Positions 26,275-34,920 of a DNA stretch of 64,000 nt are shown here, piece by piece; positions within the stretch are counted from its first letter, which is position 1, and each line of letters opens with the position of its first letter. This DNA is from JAFASC01 sp034669505. Lineage in GTDB: Bacteria; Pseudomonadota; Alphaproteobacteria; Rhizobiales; Beijerinckiaceae. Both the position numbers and the translations under genes were made by a program. The stretch covers positions 7,386 to 71,385 of the forward strand of contig JAXDNJ010000023.1 of assembly GCA_034669505.1 (NCBI GenBank). The letters are read 5' to 3'. Below the pieces are notes generated by a model. It ran no database searches. It had not been told where the DNA came from and saw nothing but the letters and a program-made list of their open reading frames with translations.

Positions 26275-26760
26275 CCTGAGACACAGCGGTTAATCCATTG
26301 TGACCAGTCACACGCTGGCGGCAACGCAGACATGCAATGCTTTGGTTGAACCCAATGGGGGCGGGCACGTTCATTGTGCATCGCAATGGAGATAGCCATG
26401 CTGAAGGTAGCCACGACGAGCCTCCGGGCCGCCGCTCTTACGGCCGCCCTTGGTATTCTGGCCGTGGGAATGTTCGTCGCCTAACACCGACATCCTCCCA
26501 CCCTGACGCCGAAATTTGCGACCATTTCGGCCATCTTTCCCGGCAATAGCTAACGCCAAGCTCGGCCTCTTGAGGCGGGCGATGTCTGTCGCGCTCCGAG
26601 ATCACCACCCGCATCGCCAAGCGTGCCCGAGATGCCACACGTCCCGGAGATCGGCAGCCCCAGCCGATATTCGGCATCTGAGGTGCGGCCTGGGCGGCTA
26701 AGAAAAGCCGGCGAGGGAAGATCCTGCAGGTCGCGGCGGGCTGTGGGTCGGGAGGGGTGA
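26275..26760. other. Intergenic stretch without a convincing large gene
   Basis: About 490 bases between a PilZ gene and an acyltransferase, both reading away from it. The only candidate seen is the tiny hydrophobic frame at 26398-26484. The remainder has no recognisable domain, RNA or repeat; it presumably holds the two promoters. Confidence 0.5.
26398..26484 (+). CDS. Possible 28-residue hydrophobic peptide
   Basis: A frame encoding MLKVATTSLRAAALTAALGI plus eight more residues, one short membrane segment with two basic residues at its start. A GAGA stretch lies just upstream of this ATG, and an in-frame ATG four codons earlier is possible. Its size is too small for family assignment; it could be a small membrane peptide or a chance frame. 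Confidence 0.3.
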   Translation: MLKVATTSLRAAALTAALGILAVGMFVA

Positions 26761-27945
26761 TTGGGTTCACAGGTCAAATCGGCTGCGGCTAACCGATTAG
26801 CGTTTGCCGATCTGCTGCGCGGGCTGGCCGCGCTCATCGTTGTTCTCGGGCACTATACGCTGCTCTACCTTACCCGTCCGGATGTTGTTGCCACTATCAC
26901 CCTGGGTGAACCGACGCCGGCCTTGACCGTCCCGCAAAGCATCGCCCCAGTTCTGGACCTGTTCAATTTCGCGTCCATCGGCGTCGCGGTCTTTTTCCTT
27001 ATAAGCGGCTTCGTCATTCCGCTCTCACTCGAGGGTACTGACACGCGCGCCTATTTCTTGAAGCGTTTTCTTCGCATCTTCCCGACTTATTGGGTTGCTC
27101 TCTTCATTGCGGCCGCGGTCCTATTCGTCTCGGCGACGTTCTGGTCGAAACAGGTTCCGCAAACGGGGATCGATTACGTCAGCAACACGTTCCTCGTCGC
27201 CAACGCGTTCTCCCGTCCCGACATTTTGTCGGTCGCGTGGACCCTGCAGATCGAAATAAAGTTCTATCTGTTGGCGCCCTTTATCTTCGTGGCCTTGAAG
27301 CGAGGCATGCTCCTGCCCGTTTTGCTTTGTGGTCTCGCGGTTGCGGGCGTTTATTGGAATGCTACCGCGCTCTGCGACAACGTTAATATCGCTTGCTGGG
27401 ACCACTATCGCTTCGGCGTGCGGATGGTTTGGTTCGACGCGATGTTCATGGTCTTCATGCTCATGGGCTCTGTCTTCTATGCCCACTATCGCAAGCTTGT
27501 GCCGACGTGGAAGGCTGTTGCCGGCATTCTGTTTCTGTTTGCGTGCTATCAGGCCGCAGTCGGTGCCTCGCCGCTGCCCTTCCTGGCGACAGATCGCCGG
27601 CTGCCTTATATGTGGGGGCTCATCATTTTCGCTTGTGTCTACCTATTTCGAGACAGAGTGGCTCTGACGGCGCCATTCCGCTTCTTGGCGAATATCAGCT
27701 ACTCACTATACTTGATCCATCCACTGCTCGGTTACGTCACCATGCGCCTGCTGATGGCTGCAGGTCTACCCTACCTCGTTGCACTTCCTATAGCGTTGAC
27801 GCTCGTCATTGCCGTCGCCAGCGCAATGTATTTTTATGTCGAAGCGCCGTTGATCGGGCTCGGCAAGCGGCTCAGTATTGCTTGGTTCGGCGCCCGCAAG
27901 CGCGACGCGGTGGCGACGCAAAGCTCGCCCGCTTTCCAAGGCTGA
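26761..27945 (+). CDS. Acyltransferase 3 family membrane protein (OafA/YrhL-like)
   Basis: A 394-residue protein with about ten membrane segments. The N-terminal region FADLLRGLAALIVVLGHY carries the Arg and His typical of membrane O-acyltransferases that modify surface polysaccharides, and RFLRIFPTYWVAL is another family motif. The start is taken as TTG at 26761, as no ATG precedes the first motif. The acceptor is unknown; an SGNH-type gene lies nearby at 29165, and these two enzyme types often act in polysaccharide acetylation. Confidence 0.85.
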   Translation: MGSQVKSAAANRLAFADLLRGLAALIVVLGHYTLLYLTRPDVVATITLGEPTPALTVPQSIAPVLDLFNFASIGVAVFFLISGFVIPLSLEGTDTRAYFLKRFLRIFPTYWVALFIAAAVLFVSATFWSKQVPQTGIDYVSNTFLVANAFSRPDILSVAWTLQIEIKFYLLAPFIFVALKRGMLLPVLLCGLAVAGVYWNATALCDNVNIACWDHYRFGVRMVWFDAMFMVFMLMGSVFYAHYRKLVPTWKAVAGILFLFACYQAAVGASPLPFLATDRRLPYMWGLIIFACVYLFRDRVALTAPFRFLANISYSLYLIHPLLGYVTMRLLMAAGLPYLVALPIALTLVIAVASAMYFYVEAPLIGLGKRLSIAWFGARKRDAVATQSSPAFQG

Positions 27946-28031
27946 CGCTTCGGCGACGGTCCTTCGGAGCCCGCAGATCTGGTTCGCTTCCGCCCAAACG
28001 CGCGACCCGTATGGGGTCTTGCGTTTGAGAC

Positions 28032-29036
28032 TCAGGCGACCCGCACCATTCGTTTGCCGCGGTTCTCGCCGGCCAATAGCCCGATCAGCGCGTGCGGCGT
28101 GTTTTCCAGACCTTGGATCACGTCTTCCTGCACTTTGAGCTTGCCGGATTTGACCCACGACTGAAGCTCGGCAATCGCCCGCTCGCGCTGATCGAAGAAA
28201 TCGGTGACGATGAAGCCCTGCACGGTCAGCCGCTTTACCACGATGAGGCCCGGCACGCCACGCGGACCGCTTGCAGGCGGCGCCATGTCGTATTGTGAAA
28301 CGGCGCCGCAGCAGGCAATGCGGCCGCGCACATTCATCTGCGCGAGACAGGCTTCAAAGATGTCGCCGCCGACATTGTCGAAATAGACGTCGATCCCGTT
28401 GGCGGCGGCGGCTTTCAGCGTTTTGAACAGCGCGCCGCCTTTGTAATCGACGGCCGCGTCAAAGCCGAGCTCGTTCATGAGCCACGCGCATTTCTCCGCG
28501 CCGCCAGCAATGCCGATGACGCGGCAGCCTTTGATCTTGGCGATCTGACCGACGATGGAGCCGACCGAACCGGCGGCCGCCGAGACGACGACCGTCTCGC
28601 CGGCCTTCGGTTTGCCGATGTCGAGCAGACCGAAATACGCGGTCAGTCCCGCGATGCCATAGACGCTGATCAAGTGGGTCATCGGTTCGATCTTTGGCAG
28701 CTGCGTCAGCGCTTTTGCCGGCACCGCGGCATATTCCTGCCAGCCGGTATCGCCGAAGACGAGATCGCCCGGTGCGAATCCCGGTGCGTGCGATTCGATG
28801 ACCTCCGCCACCGCGCCGCCGGCCATGACGCTGCCGGCGGTGACCGCCGAACGATAGGTCGCCCCCTGCATCCAGGCGCGGTTTGCTGCGTCGAGCGAGA
28901 TGAAGCGGACGCGAACGAGCACTTCACCATCCCCGGGCTTCGGCACCTCACGATCGGTGAGCTTGAAATGTTCGGGACCGAGTTTCGATTTCGGGACCTC
29001 GGCTAGAAGGATCTGGCGGTTGCGTGCGGCGCTCAT
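28032..29036 (-). CDS. NADP-dependent medium-chain oxidoreductase (quinone/alkenal reductase type)
   Basis: A 334-residue zinc-independent medium-chain dehydrogenase/reductase. It has the GroES-like N-terminal domain (to about 130), a Rossmann domain with VVVSAAAGSVGSIVGQIAKI, and GGDIFEACLAQMNVRGRIACCGAVSQY, typical of the prostaglandin-reductase / curcumin-reductase (YncB) group. Such enzymes reduce alpha,beta-unsaturated ketones and aldehydes with NADPH. No zinc-ligand cysteines are present. The physiological substrate is unknown. Confidence 0.87.
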   Translation of the reverse strand: MSAARNRQILLAEVPKSKLGPEHFKLTDREVPKPGDGEVLVRVRFISLDAANRAWMQGATYRSAVTAGSVMAGGAVAEVIESHAPGFAPGDLVFGDTGWQEYAAVPAKALTQLPKIEPMTHLISVYGIAGLTAYFGLLDIGKPKAGETVVVSAAAGSVGSIVGQIAKIKGCRVIGIAGGAEKCAWLMNELGFDAAVDYKGGALFKTLKAAAANGIDVYFDNVGGDIFEACLAQMNVRGRIACCGAVSQYDMAPPASGPRGVPGLIVVKRLTVQGFIVTDFFDQRERAIAELQSWVKSGKLKVQEDVIQGLENTPHALIGLLAGENRGKRMVRVA

Positions 29037-29164
29037 CGCGCGTTCTCCCCGTGGTCCGATGGGCGGAGCCTTGTCAGCGACAATAATGAGATTTACGGCT
29101 GGTAAGCAAACGGCGGTGCCGGTCCTTCAGGCGGGGAGTCGTTTCTGTTCGCGATGATGCCGCA

Positions 29165-30331
29165 ATGGCGGGTATCGAAAAGGTCATGAACAACGCACAC
29201 CTTCTCCGCCGGGCGAAAAGCATATTCTACGTCGTCGGCATCAACGTTGCCGTCTTCGCCGTGCTCTTCCTCGTCTTCGAATTGGCTGTGCACATGATCT
29301 GGCCGGAGGAGAACCCCTGGCTCTCCCCCCCATTTGCGAAAAGCAAGGTAAGGCTCGCCGATCCAATTTACGGCCATACGCTGAAGGCCAACTATGCCGG
29401 CGAGGAAGACTGGGGCGACAAAACCAAGCTCATGACCAACTCGCTTGGGTTCAAAGACAGTGCAACCCGCGATGTACCGCTGCGTTCGGATCGGAAACGC
29501 GTTCTGTTCCTCGGCGACTCCTTCACAGAGGGCCTGGGAACTGCGTACGAGCAAACGTTCGTCGGCCGTTTCGCCTCCGCCTATCCTCAACTCGACGTCT
29601 TGAACGCCGCCGTCAGTTCTTATGCGCCCTCGATATATTTTGCCAAGGCGAAATACCTGCTCGATATGGGGCTGCAAGTCGACGAGATGATCGTCTACAT
29701 CGATATTTCCGATATTCAGGACGAGGCGATCTTCTATCGTTTCGATGAGAACGGCCACATAAAAGAGGGCAATTTCGATGAGAATTGCCGCGCGCCAGAG
29801 ATGATCTTCTCGGCAACGCCAAAGTGGGGCTATTGGTCCTACACGCTGGATTTCTTCTACAAGCGATACCTTCTGAGTAAAATCTCTAGGGATATTCGAG
29901 GTGCGGACGTTAGTGCTCTGATCAAGCCTGGTCAGTCCTATGGTCCCGATCGTGCGCGCGCCAGTTGGACCTATGACCCGAAATCCGCGTGCTACGGAAC
30001 AATGGGAATAGACGGCGGAATCGCCAAAGCGATCGCGCAGATGAACAGACTTTATGCTCTCGCGTCCGAACGCAATATTCCTCTCTCGGTCGGCGTCTAT
30101 CCCTGGCCGCAACAAATGCTCTACGACACGGAGGCGTCCCGCCAGGTCACGATTTGGCGGGACTGGTGCAAGGACAAGTGCCGGCGGTTCTTCAATCACT
30201 TTCCCGCGATGTTTGCATATAAGCGCGAGCATCAGACGTTTCTGCGGGATTTGCTGATCTGGGGAGACGTTCACTACAATGCGTTCGGCAACGAACTCAT
30301 CGCGCGTAATCTCATCGCGCAATATCCCTAG
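29165..30331 (+). CDS. Membrane-anchored SGNH/GDSL hydrolase-like protein
   Basis: A 388-residue protein with one N-terminal membrane segment (about 20-45) and a periplasmic SGNH domain. Block I is FLGDSFTEGLG with Ser119; the C-terminal GDVHYNAFGN gives Asp368 and His370, completing the triad. Such domains act as esterases or transfer acetyl groups to polysaccharides. An alternative start at the Met of residue 8 (29186) has a better ribosome site (AAAGG). The gene is visibly richer in A and T than its neighbours. Confidence 0.8.
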   Translation: MAGIEKVMNNAHLLRRAKSIFYVVGINVAVFAVLFLVFELAVHMIWPEENPWLSPPFAKSKVRLADPIYGHTLKANYAGEEDWGDKTKLMTNSLGFKDSATRDVPLRSDRKRVLFLGDSFTEGLGTAYEQTFVGRFASAYPQLDVLNAAVSSYAPSIYFAKAKYLLDMGLQVDEMIVYIDISDIQDEAIFYRFDENGHIKEGNFDENCRAPEMIFSATPKWGYWSYTLDFFYKRYLLSKISRDIRGADVSALIKPGQSYGPDRARASWTYDPKSACYGTMGIDGGIAKAIAQMNRLYALASERNIPLSVGVYPWPQQMLYDTEASRQVTIWRDWCKDKCRRFFNHFPAMFAYKREHQTFLRDLLIWGDVHYNAFGNELIARNLIAQYP

Positions 30332-30352
30332 CCTGGTTTGTTGCGCTTGAAA

Positions 30353-30931
30353 ATGTGTAACGATTACGCCAATCACGTGCCGTGGAGCGTCTACGTCGAG
30401 GCGTTCAGCGAGATCAGATTGCCCGTCGTGCTGCCGAAAGCGGCGCTCAATCTCGAGCCGAGGGACGACATCTGGCCGACCGACATTGCGCCGATCATCC
30501 GGCCCGCGCCGGGCGGGGTGGAAGTCGCACAGGTGCGGTGGGGGTTTCCCGCGCCACGGCCGAAGGCGCCGCCAGTGATCAACTTCCGCTCAGAGGGCCG
30601 CCGCTTCGACAAAGGGCGGTGTCTCGTCCCCGCCTCCTGGTTCTATGAATTTCGCGGCGTCAAAGCGCCGAAGGAGAAATGGAGGTTCATCAAGGCCGGT
30701 GAAGAGTGGTTCTGTTTCGCCGGGCTCTGGCGGCCCTCTAGTGCCAGCGGCCCCGAAGCATTCACGTTATTGACTACGGAACCGGGTCCGGACGTCGCAC
30801 CGATTCACGATCGTCAGATGGTCGTGCTCAATCGTACGGATTGGGCAACTTGGCTGGATACTAGCCAGCCGGCTACGCACCTGCTGCGAGCACTGCCGGT
30901 GGGCTCGCTTGAACGCGAGCGGGTGCGGTGA
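30353..30931 (+). CDS. SRAP domain protein (HMCES/YedK family)
   Basis: A 192-residue protein whose Met is followed by the catalytic Cys2 (MCNDYAN), so this ATG is the true start even though the frame opens five codons earlier. Other active-site residues are Asn77 (INFRSE), Glu99 (WFYEF) and His152 (PIHDRQM). SRAP proteins bind abasic sites in single-stranded DNA and form a thiazolidine cross-link through Cys2 to shield them during repair. Confidence 0.92.
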   Translation: MCNDYANHVPWSVYVEAFSEIRLPVVLPKAALNLEPRDDIWPTDIAPIIRPAPGGVEVAQVRWGFPAPRPKAPPVINFRSEGRRFDKGRCLVPASWFYEFRGVKAPKEKWRFIKAGEEWFCFAGLWRPSSASGPEAFTLLTTEPGPDVAPIHDRQMVVLNRTDWATWLDTSQPATHLLRALPVGSLERERVR

Positions 30932-30986
30932 CGAACACCCCTCTCCCGGTCCCGCCCGCGACGAAACGATCGAGATTTGGCGAGCT

Positions 30987-32069
30987 TCACTTCCCCAGGT
31001 GCTTATCGAAGAACCGGGCGATCTCTTCGAACACCTCCTTCGTTTCAGGCGCGGTGTCGTCGCGAATGTAGTGCGCGTGGGACTGGCCTTCATAGACCTG
31101 CAGCACGGCTTCCACGCCTGCTTCGCGCAGCTTCCGATGGACGCGAACGGTGTTGCTGAGCAGGAGATCGCGCGTTCCCGTGGTCAGGATCGTCGGCGGG
31201 AAGCCGTGCATGTCGCCGTAGACCGGTGACAGCATCGGATCCTTCAAGTCGTATCCATTCGCATAGACTTTGGCGCCGGAATCGCAGAAGCCGTCGGGCG
31301 AGACCAGGACGTTATCGAGCATTGCATTGGTGATGAACGTGTCGCCGACTTTCGTCGTGTCCGACATGGGCGTGCCAGGCGCGATCGCCGCGGGCAGGGG
31401 CAGTCCTTCCTGCTTGGCGCGCAACACCATCGCCAGCGTCAGCGCGCCGCCGGCCGACGTGCCGAAGATCGCGGTGTTCTTCGGGTCGGTCATCTTCACT
31501 GCGGCTTTCCACACCGTCATGGCGTCGTCATGCGCCGCGGGGAACGTGGCCTCTGGCGGCATGCGATAGTCGACGGAGATCACTTTGAAGTGCCCGAACC
31601 CGGCCATGAAAATCGCTTCGGGCAACCCGGCGAGACCGGGGTTCAACACATAGCAGCCGCCATGCACGTGGACGAGCAGGCGGTTGCGGTTCTCGGGCGG
31701 GATTGTCTCCGGCGTCACAATGAAAGCCTTCACGCCATCGATGGTGGTCGGCTCGATCTTTACGTGCAGACGCTCGAGCATTCCCGGCACGTTCTTGCCG
31801 AGCGTCGCGGCGGCGGCATCGGCGATCGGCTTCCATTCCTCACCCGTCTTCGGCGTGACATTCCAGTTTGTGCGCAGCGGCAGCCCGATGATTTTCTGCA
31901 TCTGCGGACTGACATCGTTCGGCACGGGTACGCTCTTCGCCGGCACCTCCAGCGCGCTCGGTGCGGCGGTTTGTGCGGCAGCGCCATAAACCTGGAGGCA
32001 GAGCACAGCCATCAACGCGCCACCGAGCCCGGTTCTCCCGCGGTGCGCTGGAGTAATATTTTTCGCCAT
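30987..32069 (-). CDS. Exported esterase/lipase of the hormone-sensitive lipase family
   Basis: A 360-residue alpha/beta hydrolase with a signal peptide (cleavage near residue 33). HVHGGCYV gives the HGG oxyanion motif (136-138) and GTSAGGAL the nucleophile Ser205; GTRDLLLS and GQSHAHY supply the likely Asp and His. These features define the HSL (family IV) esterases, which act on short acyl esters. A mixed-substrate periplasmic esterase is the likeliest role. The 213 bases upstream to tRNA-Ser hold no gene. Confidence 0.85.
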   Translation of the reverse strand: MAKNITPAHRGRTGLGGALMAVLCLQVYGAAAQTAAPSALEVPAKSVPVPNDVSPQMQKIIGLPLRTNWNVTPKTGEEWKPIADAAAATLGKNVPGMLERLHVKIEPTTIDGVKAFIVTPETIPPENRNRLLVHVHGGCYVLNPGLAGLPEAIFMAGFGHFKVISVDYRMPPEATFPAAHDDAMTVWKAAVKMTDPKNTAIFGTSAGGALTLAMVLRAKQEGLPLPAAIAPGTPMSDTTKVGDTFITNAMLDNVLVSPDGFCDSGAKVYANGYDLKDPMLSPVYGDMHGFPPTILTTGTRDLLLSNTVRVHRKLREAGVEAVLQVYEGQSHAHYIRDDTAPETKEVFEEIARFFDKHLGK

Positions 32070-32282
32070 TAGCGTCTCTCCCTATGTCTTCGTTCGTTCT
32101 GGCTGCTGCTTGGCCGCAGGCTTGCGAGAGCCGAGATCATGCGCGACCACCCCGCGCGGCGAGCTGCGTCTATCAGTTCTCCGGTTTGTGCGGAAGCTTA
32201 TGCGCCCGGCAGGCATCCCGCGACGGTTGACGCCTCACGTCGCCCGGACATAGACAGAGCCGCCAAGGCAATGCAACGGCTT

Positions 32283-32372
32283 GGAAGGGTGGCCGAGTGG
32301 TTTAAGGCAGCGGTCTTGAAAACCGCCATGGGTGCAAGCTCATCGTGGGTTCGAATCCCACCCCTTCCGCCA
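32283..32372 (+). tRNA. tRNA-Ser (anticodon TGA)
   Basis: A 90-base class II tRNA with acceptor GGAAGGG pairing with CCCTTCC, anticodon loop CTTGAAA, a long variable arm (around GGGTGCAAGCTCATC) and T-arm GGGTTCGAATCCC. CCA is encoded at 32370-32372. A spurious protein frame on the opposite strand (with the typical GGIRTHD string) is an artefact of this tRNA. Confidence 0.95.
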
Positions 32373-32482
32373 GGGACGCGGTTCCCCGTCGGCCTCTCGG
32401 CGAGTGCAGCCGAACTGGCGCGCGGCCCGTCTTGTGAATGCGGCCGGCTGCGTCCAGTCTGGCGGGAAACAGGGGGTGCACC

Positions 32483-33242
32483 ATGCCAAACGCATTGAGC
32501 CGGTTCATATTCGCGGTCGCCGGGCTCCTCGCCTGCGCCGCTCCAAGCGCCTACGCACAGACGAAGCCCGACGTGAAGGATCTTGGCCGAGGCCCATAGA
32601 CGACAATCTACATCGGCAACAGTTTTTTCTACTACAACAACATGCTCGGTCACGATCGGCGGATCGGGCTTGGATTGGCACGACGTGGAATCCTACTTCC
32701 GGCCAAATGCAATCGGGCGGTACTCCTTCGACGATCAGAACAACATTGTCTTCAACAAACTCGATAAGCTGTTCGATCTGGCAATCACGATGGATTGCAG
32801 CCAGTGTCCGATTCATCCGCAGCTGAAACCGATTTTCGCGGAACAGACCGCGCGATTTGCCGAGACGGAGCGAAAGCACGGCGCCGAGCCGGTTTTATTC
32901 ATGTCATGGGCCCACGCGGACAAGCCGGAGATGTCCGCACAACTTGCCGAACAGTACACTTTGGCAGGTAACGCCAATCACGCGCTCGTCATTCCTGCGG
33001 GACTTGCGTTCGCGCGCTCAACAGAGAAGCGGCCCGATCTTAATCTTTATGCACCCGACAAGCGGCACCCGAGCTTGCTCGGAACTTACCTCGCGGCGTC
33101 GACCGTTTTCGCGGCGCTGTACGACAAATCGCCAATCGGGAACAGCTACACGGCGGGTATCGAGCCTTCGACCGCTAGCTTCTTGCAGACCGTCGCCTGG
33201 GAGACGGTGCACAAATATTATGGACGAGATACAACGAACTAG
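32483..33242 (+). pseudogene. Broken exported SGNH-type (DUF4886-like) gene
   Basis: The first frame (from ATG 32483) encodes a signal peptide and 38 residues, then an in-frame TAG at 32597-32599. Beyond it the same frame gives TIYIGNSFFYYNN, the SGNH block I, but soon diverges. A different frame (open 32583-33242) then gives GSGLDWHDVESYFRPN and continues to LYAPDKRHPSLLGTYLAAS, the end block with Asp and His. So a stop and a frameshift, probably with loss of some residues, separate the parts. It lies 110 bases after tRNA-Ser. Confidence 0.75.
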
Positions 33243-33323
33243 GCCGACATCGCGAGATCGTTCGTCCGATCAGGACCCGCCCATCCGCGCGTTCGGGTAG
33301 GGCGGCGAGATCCGCAAGGTCGA

Positions 33324-33497
33324 TCAGTACGCGTCGTAGCTGCCACCGGTGAGGCCAGCCGGGATTTTCACATCCGACACATTGATGCCCTTCACGGGGT
33401 CGGACGCGACTGATTGCGGCGGGTTGTGCAGCAGGGTAAAGACAAACGCCGCCACTGCAACTGCGAAGGCCACGCCGAATAGCTTCGACTTGCGCAT
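33324..33497 (-). CDS. Small exported or membrane-anchored protein (57 residues)
   Basis: A frame starting MRKSKLFGVAFAVAVAAFVF, a signal or anchor segment, followed by a short soluble tail ending GLTGGSYDAY, with the segment DPVKGINVSDVKIP. Small proteins of this design, with KGIN after the anchor, are frequent in Bradyrhizobium-like genomes; no function is known. A ribosome site (GGAGCAACG) lies just upstream of the ATG. The protein is too short for automatic gene finders set at 60 residues. Confidence 0.65.
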   Translation of the reverse strand: MRKSKLFGVAFAVAVAAFVFTLLHNPPQSVASDPVKGINVSDVKIPAGLTGGSYDAY

Positions 33498-33642
33498 GAT
33501 CGTTGCTCCATGTGAGTGAGTCGTGCCTCGAACTCATGCTCGGCACATGGATATCAGCGCTAATTGCGGCAGCAGGTGAGAAACCACACACCGTGAAGCA
33601 CACCGCTGCAGAGTGCGCCCGCGCCTAGATCGTGGCCCGGTG

Positions 33643-34149
33643 CTAACTTCCTTTGCGCAGAAAGACGTAATCTGCGGAATAAGGCTCGCTATGGAGTTCA
33701 CCTGCCTTTTGGCAGGCACCCTCCGCGGCACCGCCCTTTGTGTTGATGCGCTGAACGGTAGTGACATCCTTCAGCGGCCCGGATCCGCGGTGGTCTGTGA
33801 CATCGAGCTTCAGCCACGGAATGTCTTTGCTGGTCGCGCCCTGCGCGCGCCCGGCCGCCTTGGCGGCAACCCCGCTGTCCTCGATCTCCCAGTTTGGGCC
33901 GGCATAATGGCGGCCGATCGTCTTTCCCTCGCTGATCAGCGAGGCAATCGGCTCGCGGAATTGCCACGCGAGCTTGCCGCCCGCATCGGCTTTGCACTCG
34001 TAAATCTGCGCGCCTTCCGCATGCACCTGTAGAACGATTGTCTCACCCTTGGCGGCGACCGCGTCAGGCAGTTCAGCTGCATTGGCCGCGGTGAGGCAGG
34101 GCAGCGCGGCTCCCAGAACACCGCCGAGCATCCAGGATTTAATCAGCAT
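33643..34149 (-). CDS. DUF3455 family exported protein
   Basis: A 168-residue protein with a signal peptide and the DUF3455 pattern: GAQIYECKADAGGKLAWQFR, GRHYAGPNWEIEDSG, IPWLKLDV, VQRINTKGG and the terminal PYSADYVFL. The function is not known. The ATG at 34149 has an excellent ribosome site (GGAGGAGCG) and begins the signal peptide; an upstream in-frame ATG would add eight residues. It is followed at a distance by other small exported proteins. Confidence 0.85.
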   Translation of the reverse strand: MLIKSWMLGGVLGAALPCLTAANAAELPDAVAAKGETIVLQVHAEGAQIYECKADAGGKLAWQFREPIASLISEGKTIGRHYAGPNWEIEDSGVAAKAAGRAQGATSKDIPWLKLDVTDHRGSGPLKDVTTVQRINTKGGAAEGACQKAGELHSEPYSADYVFLRKGS

Positions 34150-34229
34150 CGCTCCTCCGGTTTGCATATGCATAAGCCGCCCCGACGGGTCGGAATCGCT
34201 GCTGTCCTAGCGGCTAGATGCGGCGCCGC

Positions 34230-34844
34230 TCACTTCTGCGCGATTGGCACCTTCTCCGATTCCGGCGGACGCACCTGCGCGACATTCAGCGTCATCGAGA
34301 CAAGGTCGTAATAGCCATTGACCGCGATCAAATCCATGATGCCCTGCTCGCCGAGCTTGGCGACAGCGGCTTTATAGGTCGCCTCGTCGACATTGTGCTT
34401 ATGATGGAGCTGCGTCGAGAAATCGTAGACGAGGGCCTCGTCTTCCTTCATTCCCGACGGGCGCTTGCCCTCGGCGAGCTCCGCGGCAACCTTGGGATCG
34501 AGGCCGGCTTTCATCGCCAGCGGATAATGCGCGTACCATTCGTATTGAGAGCCCCAATCCTGCGCGGTAATAAGGATCGCAAATTCGTTGAGCCGATGGT
34601 CGAGCGAGGTCTTGAAGCGGATATATTCGCCGACCTGCTGTAGCCGGTCGGCCAATTCGGGACTGCGCAGCCATGCATTGAAGGGCCCGCCGAGGGACTT
34701 TCGGGGCCCCGTCATGATCGTGTCTGCGACCTTTTTCTGCTCCGGGCTCATCTGATCCGGGGGGATCGGCGCCATGCGATCTTGGGCGTGTGCGGGCAGC
34801 ACGAGGAAAGCCGAAGCGAGGCCGGCGAGAACGAGCGTTTTCAT
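34230..34844 (-). CDS. Exported carboxymuconolactone decarboxylase-like protein
   Basis: A 204-residue protein with a signal peptide (MKTLVLAGLASAFLVLPAHA) and an AhpD/CMD-like helical domain (QYEWYAHYPLAMKAGLDP, VDEATYKAAVAKLGEQGIMDL). It has no cysteine in the mature part, so it lacks the CxxC of AhpD-type peroxidase partners; a decarboxylase-like or unknown role is more likely. The ATG at 34844 has a GGAGG ribosome site. The frame extends far upstream but those residues lie in the intergenic space and next gene. Confidence 0.8.
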   Translation of the reverse strand: MKTLVLAGLASAFLVLPAHAQDRMAPIPPDQMSPEQKKVADTIMTGPRKSLGGPFNAWLRSPELADRLQQVGEYIRFKTSLDHRLNEFAILITAQDWGSQYEWYAHYPLAMKAGLDPKVAAELAEGKRPSGMKEDEALVYDFSTQLHHKHNVDEATYKAAVAKLGEQGIMDLIAVNGYYDLVSMTLNVAQVRPPESEKVPIAQK

Positions 34845-34920
34845 GTGTTTCCTCCGGGTTTTGCGCGAGGATATCGCAAGGGCCGCTAAGGGCAATGGGC
34901 CCGCGAGAGCCACGGCGCTT

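Noticed and set aside
32198..32653. Minus-strand frame with GGIRTHDELAP
   Set aside because: This is the well-known artefact produced by the antisense of a tRNA-Ser gene.
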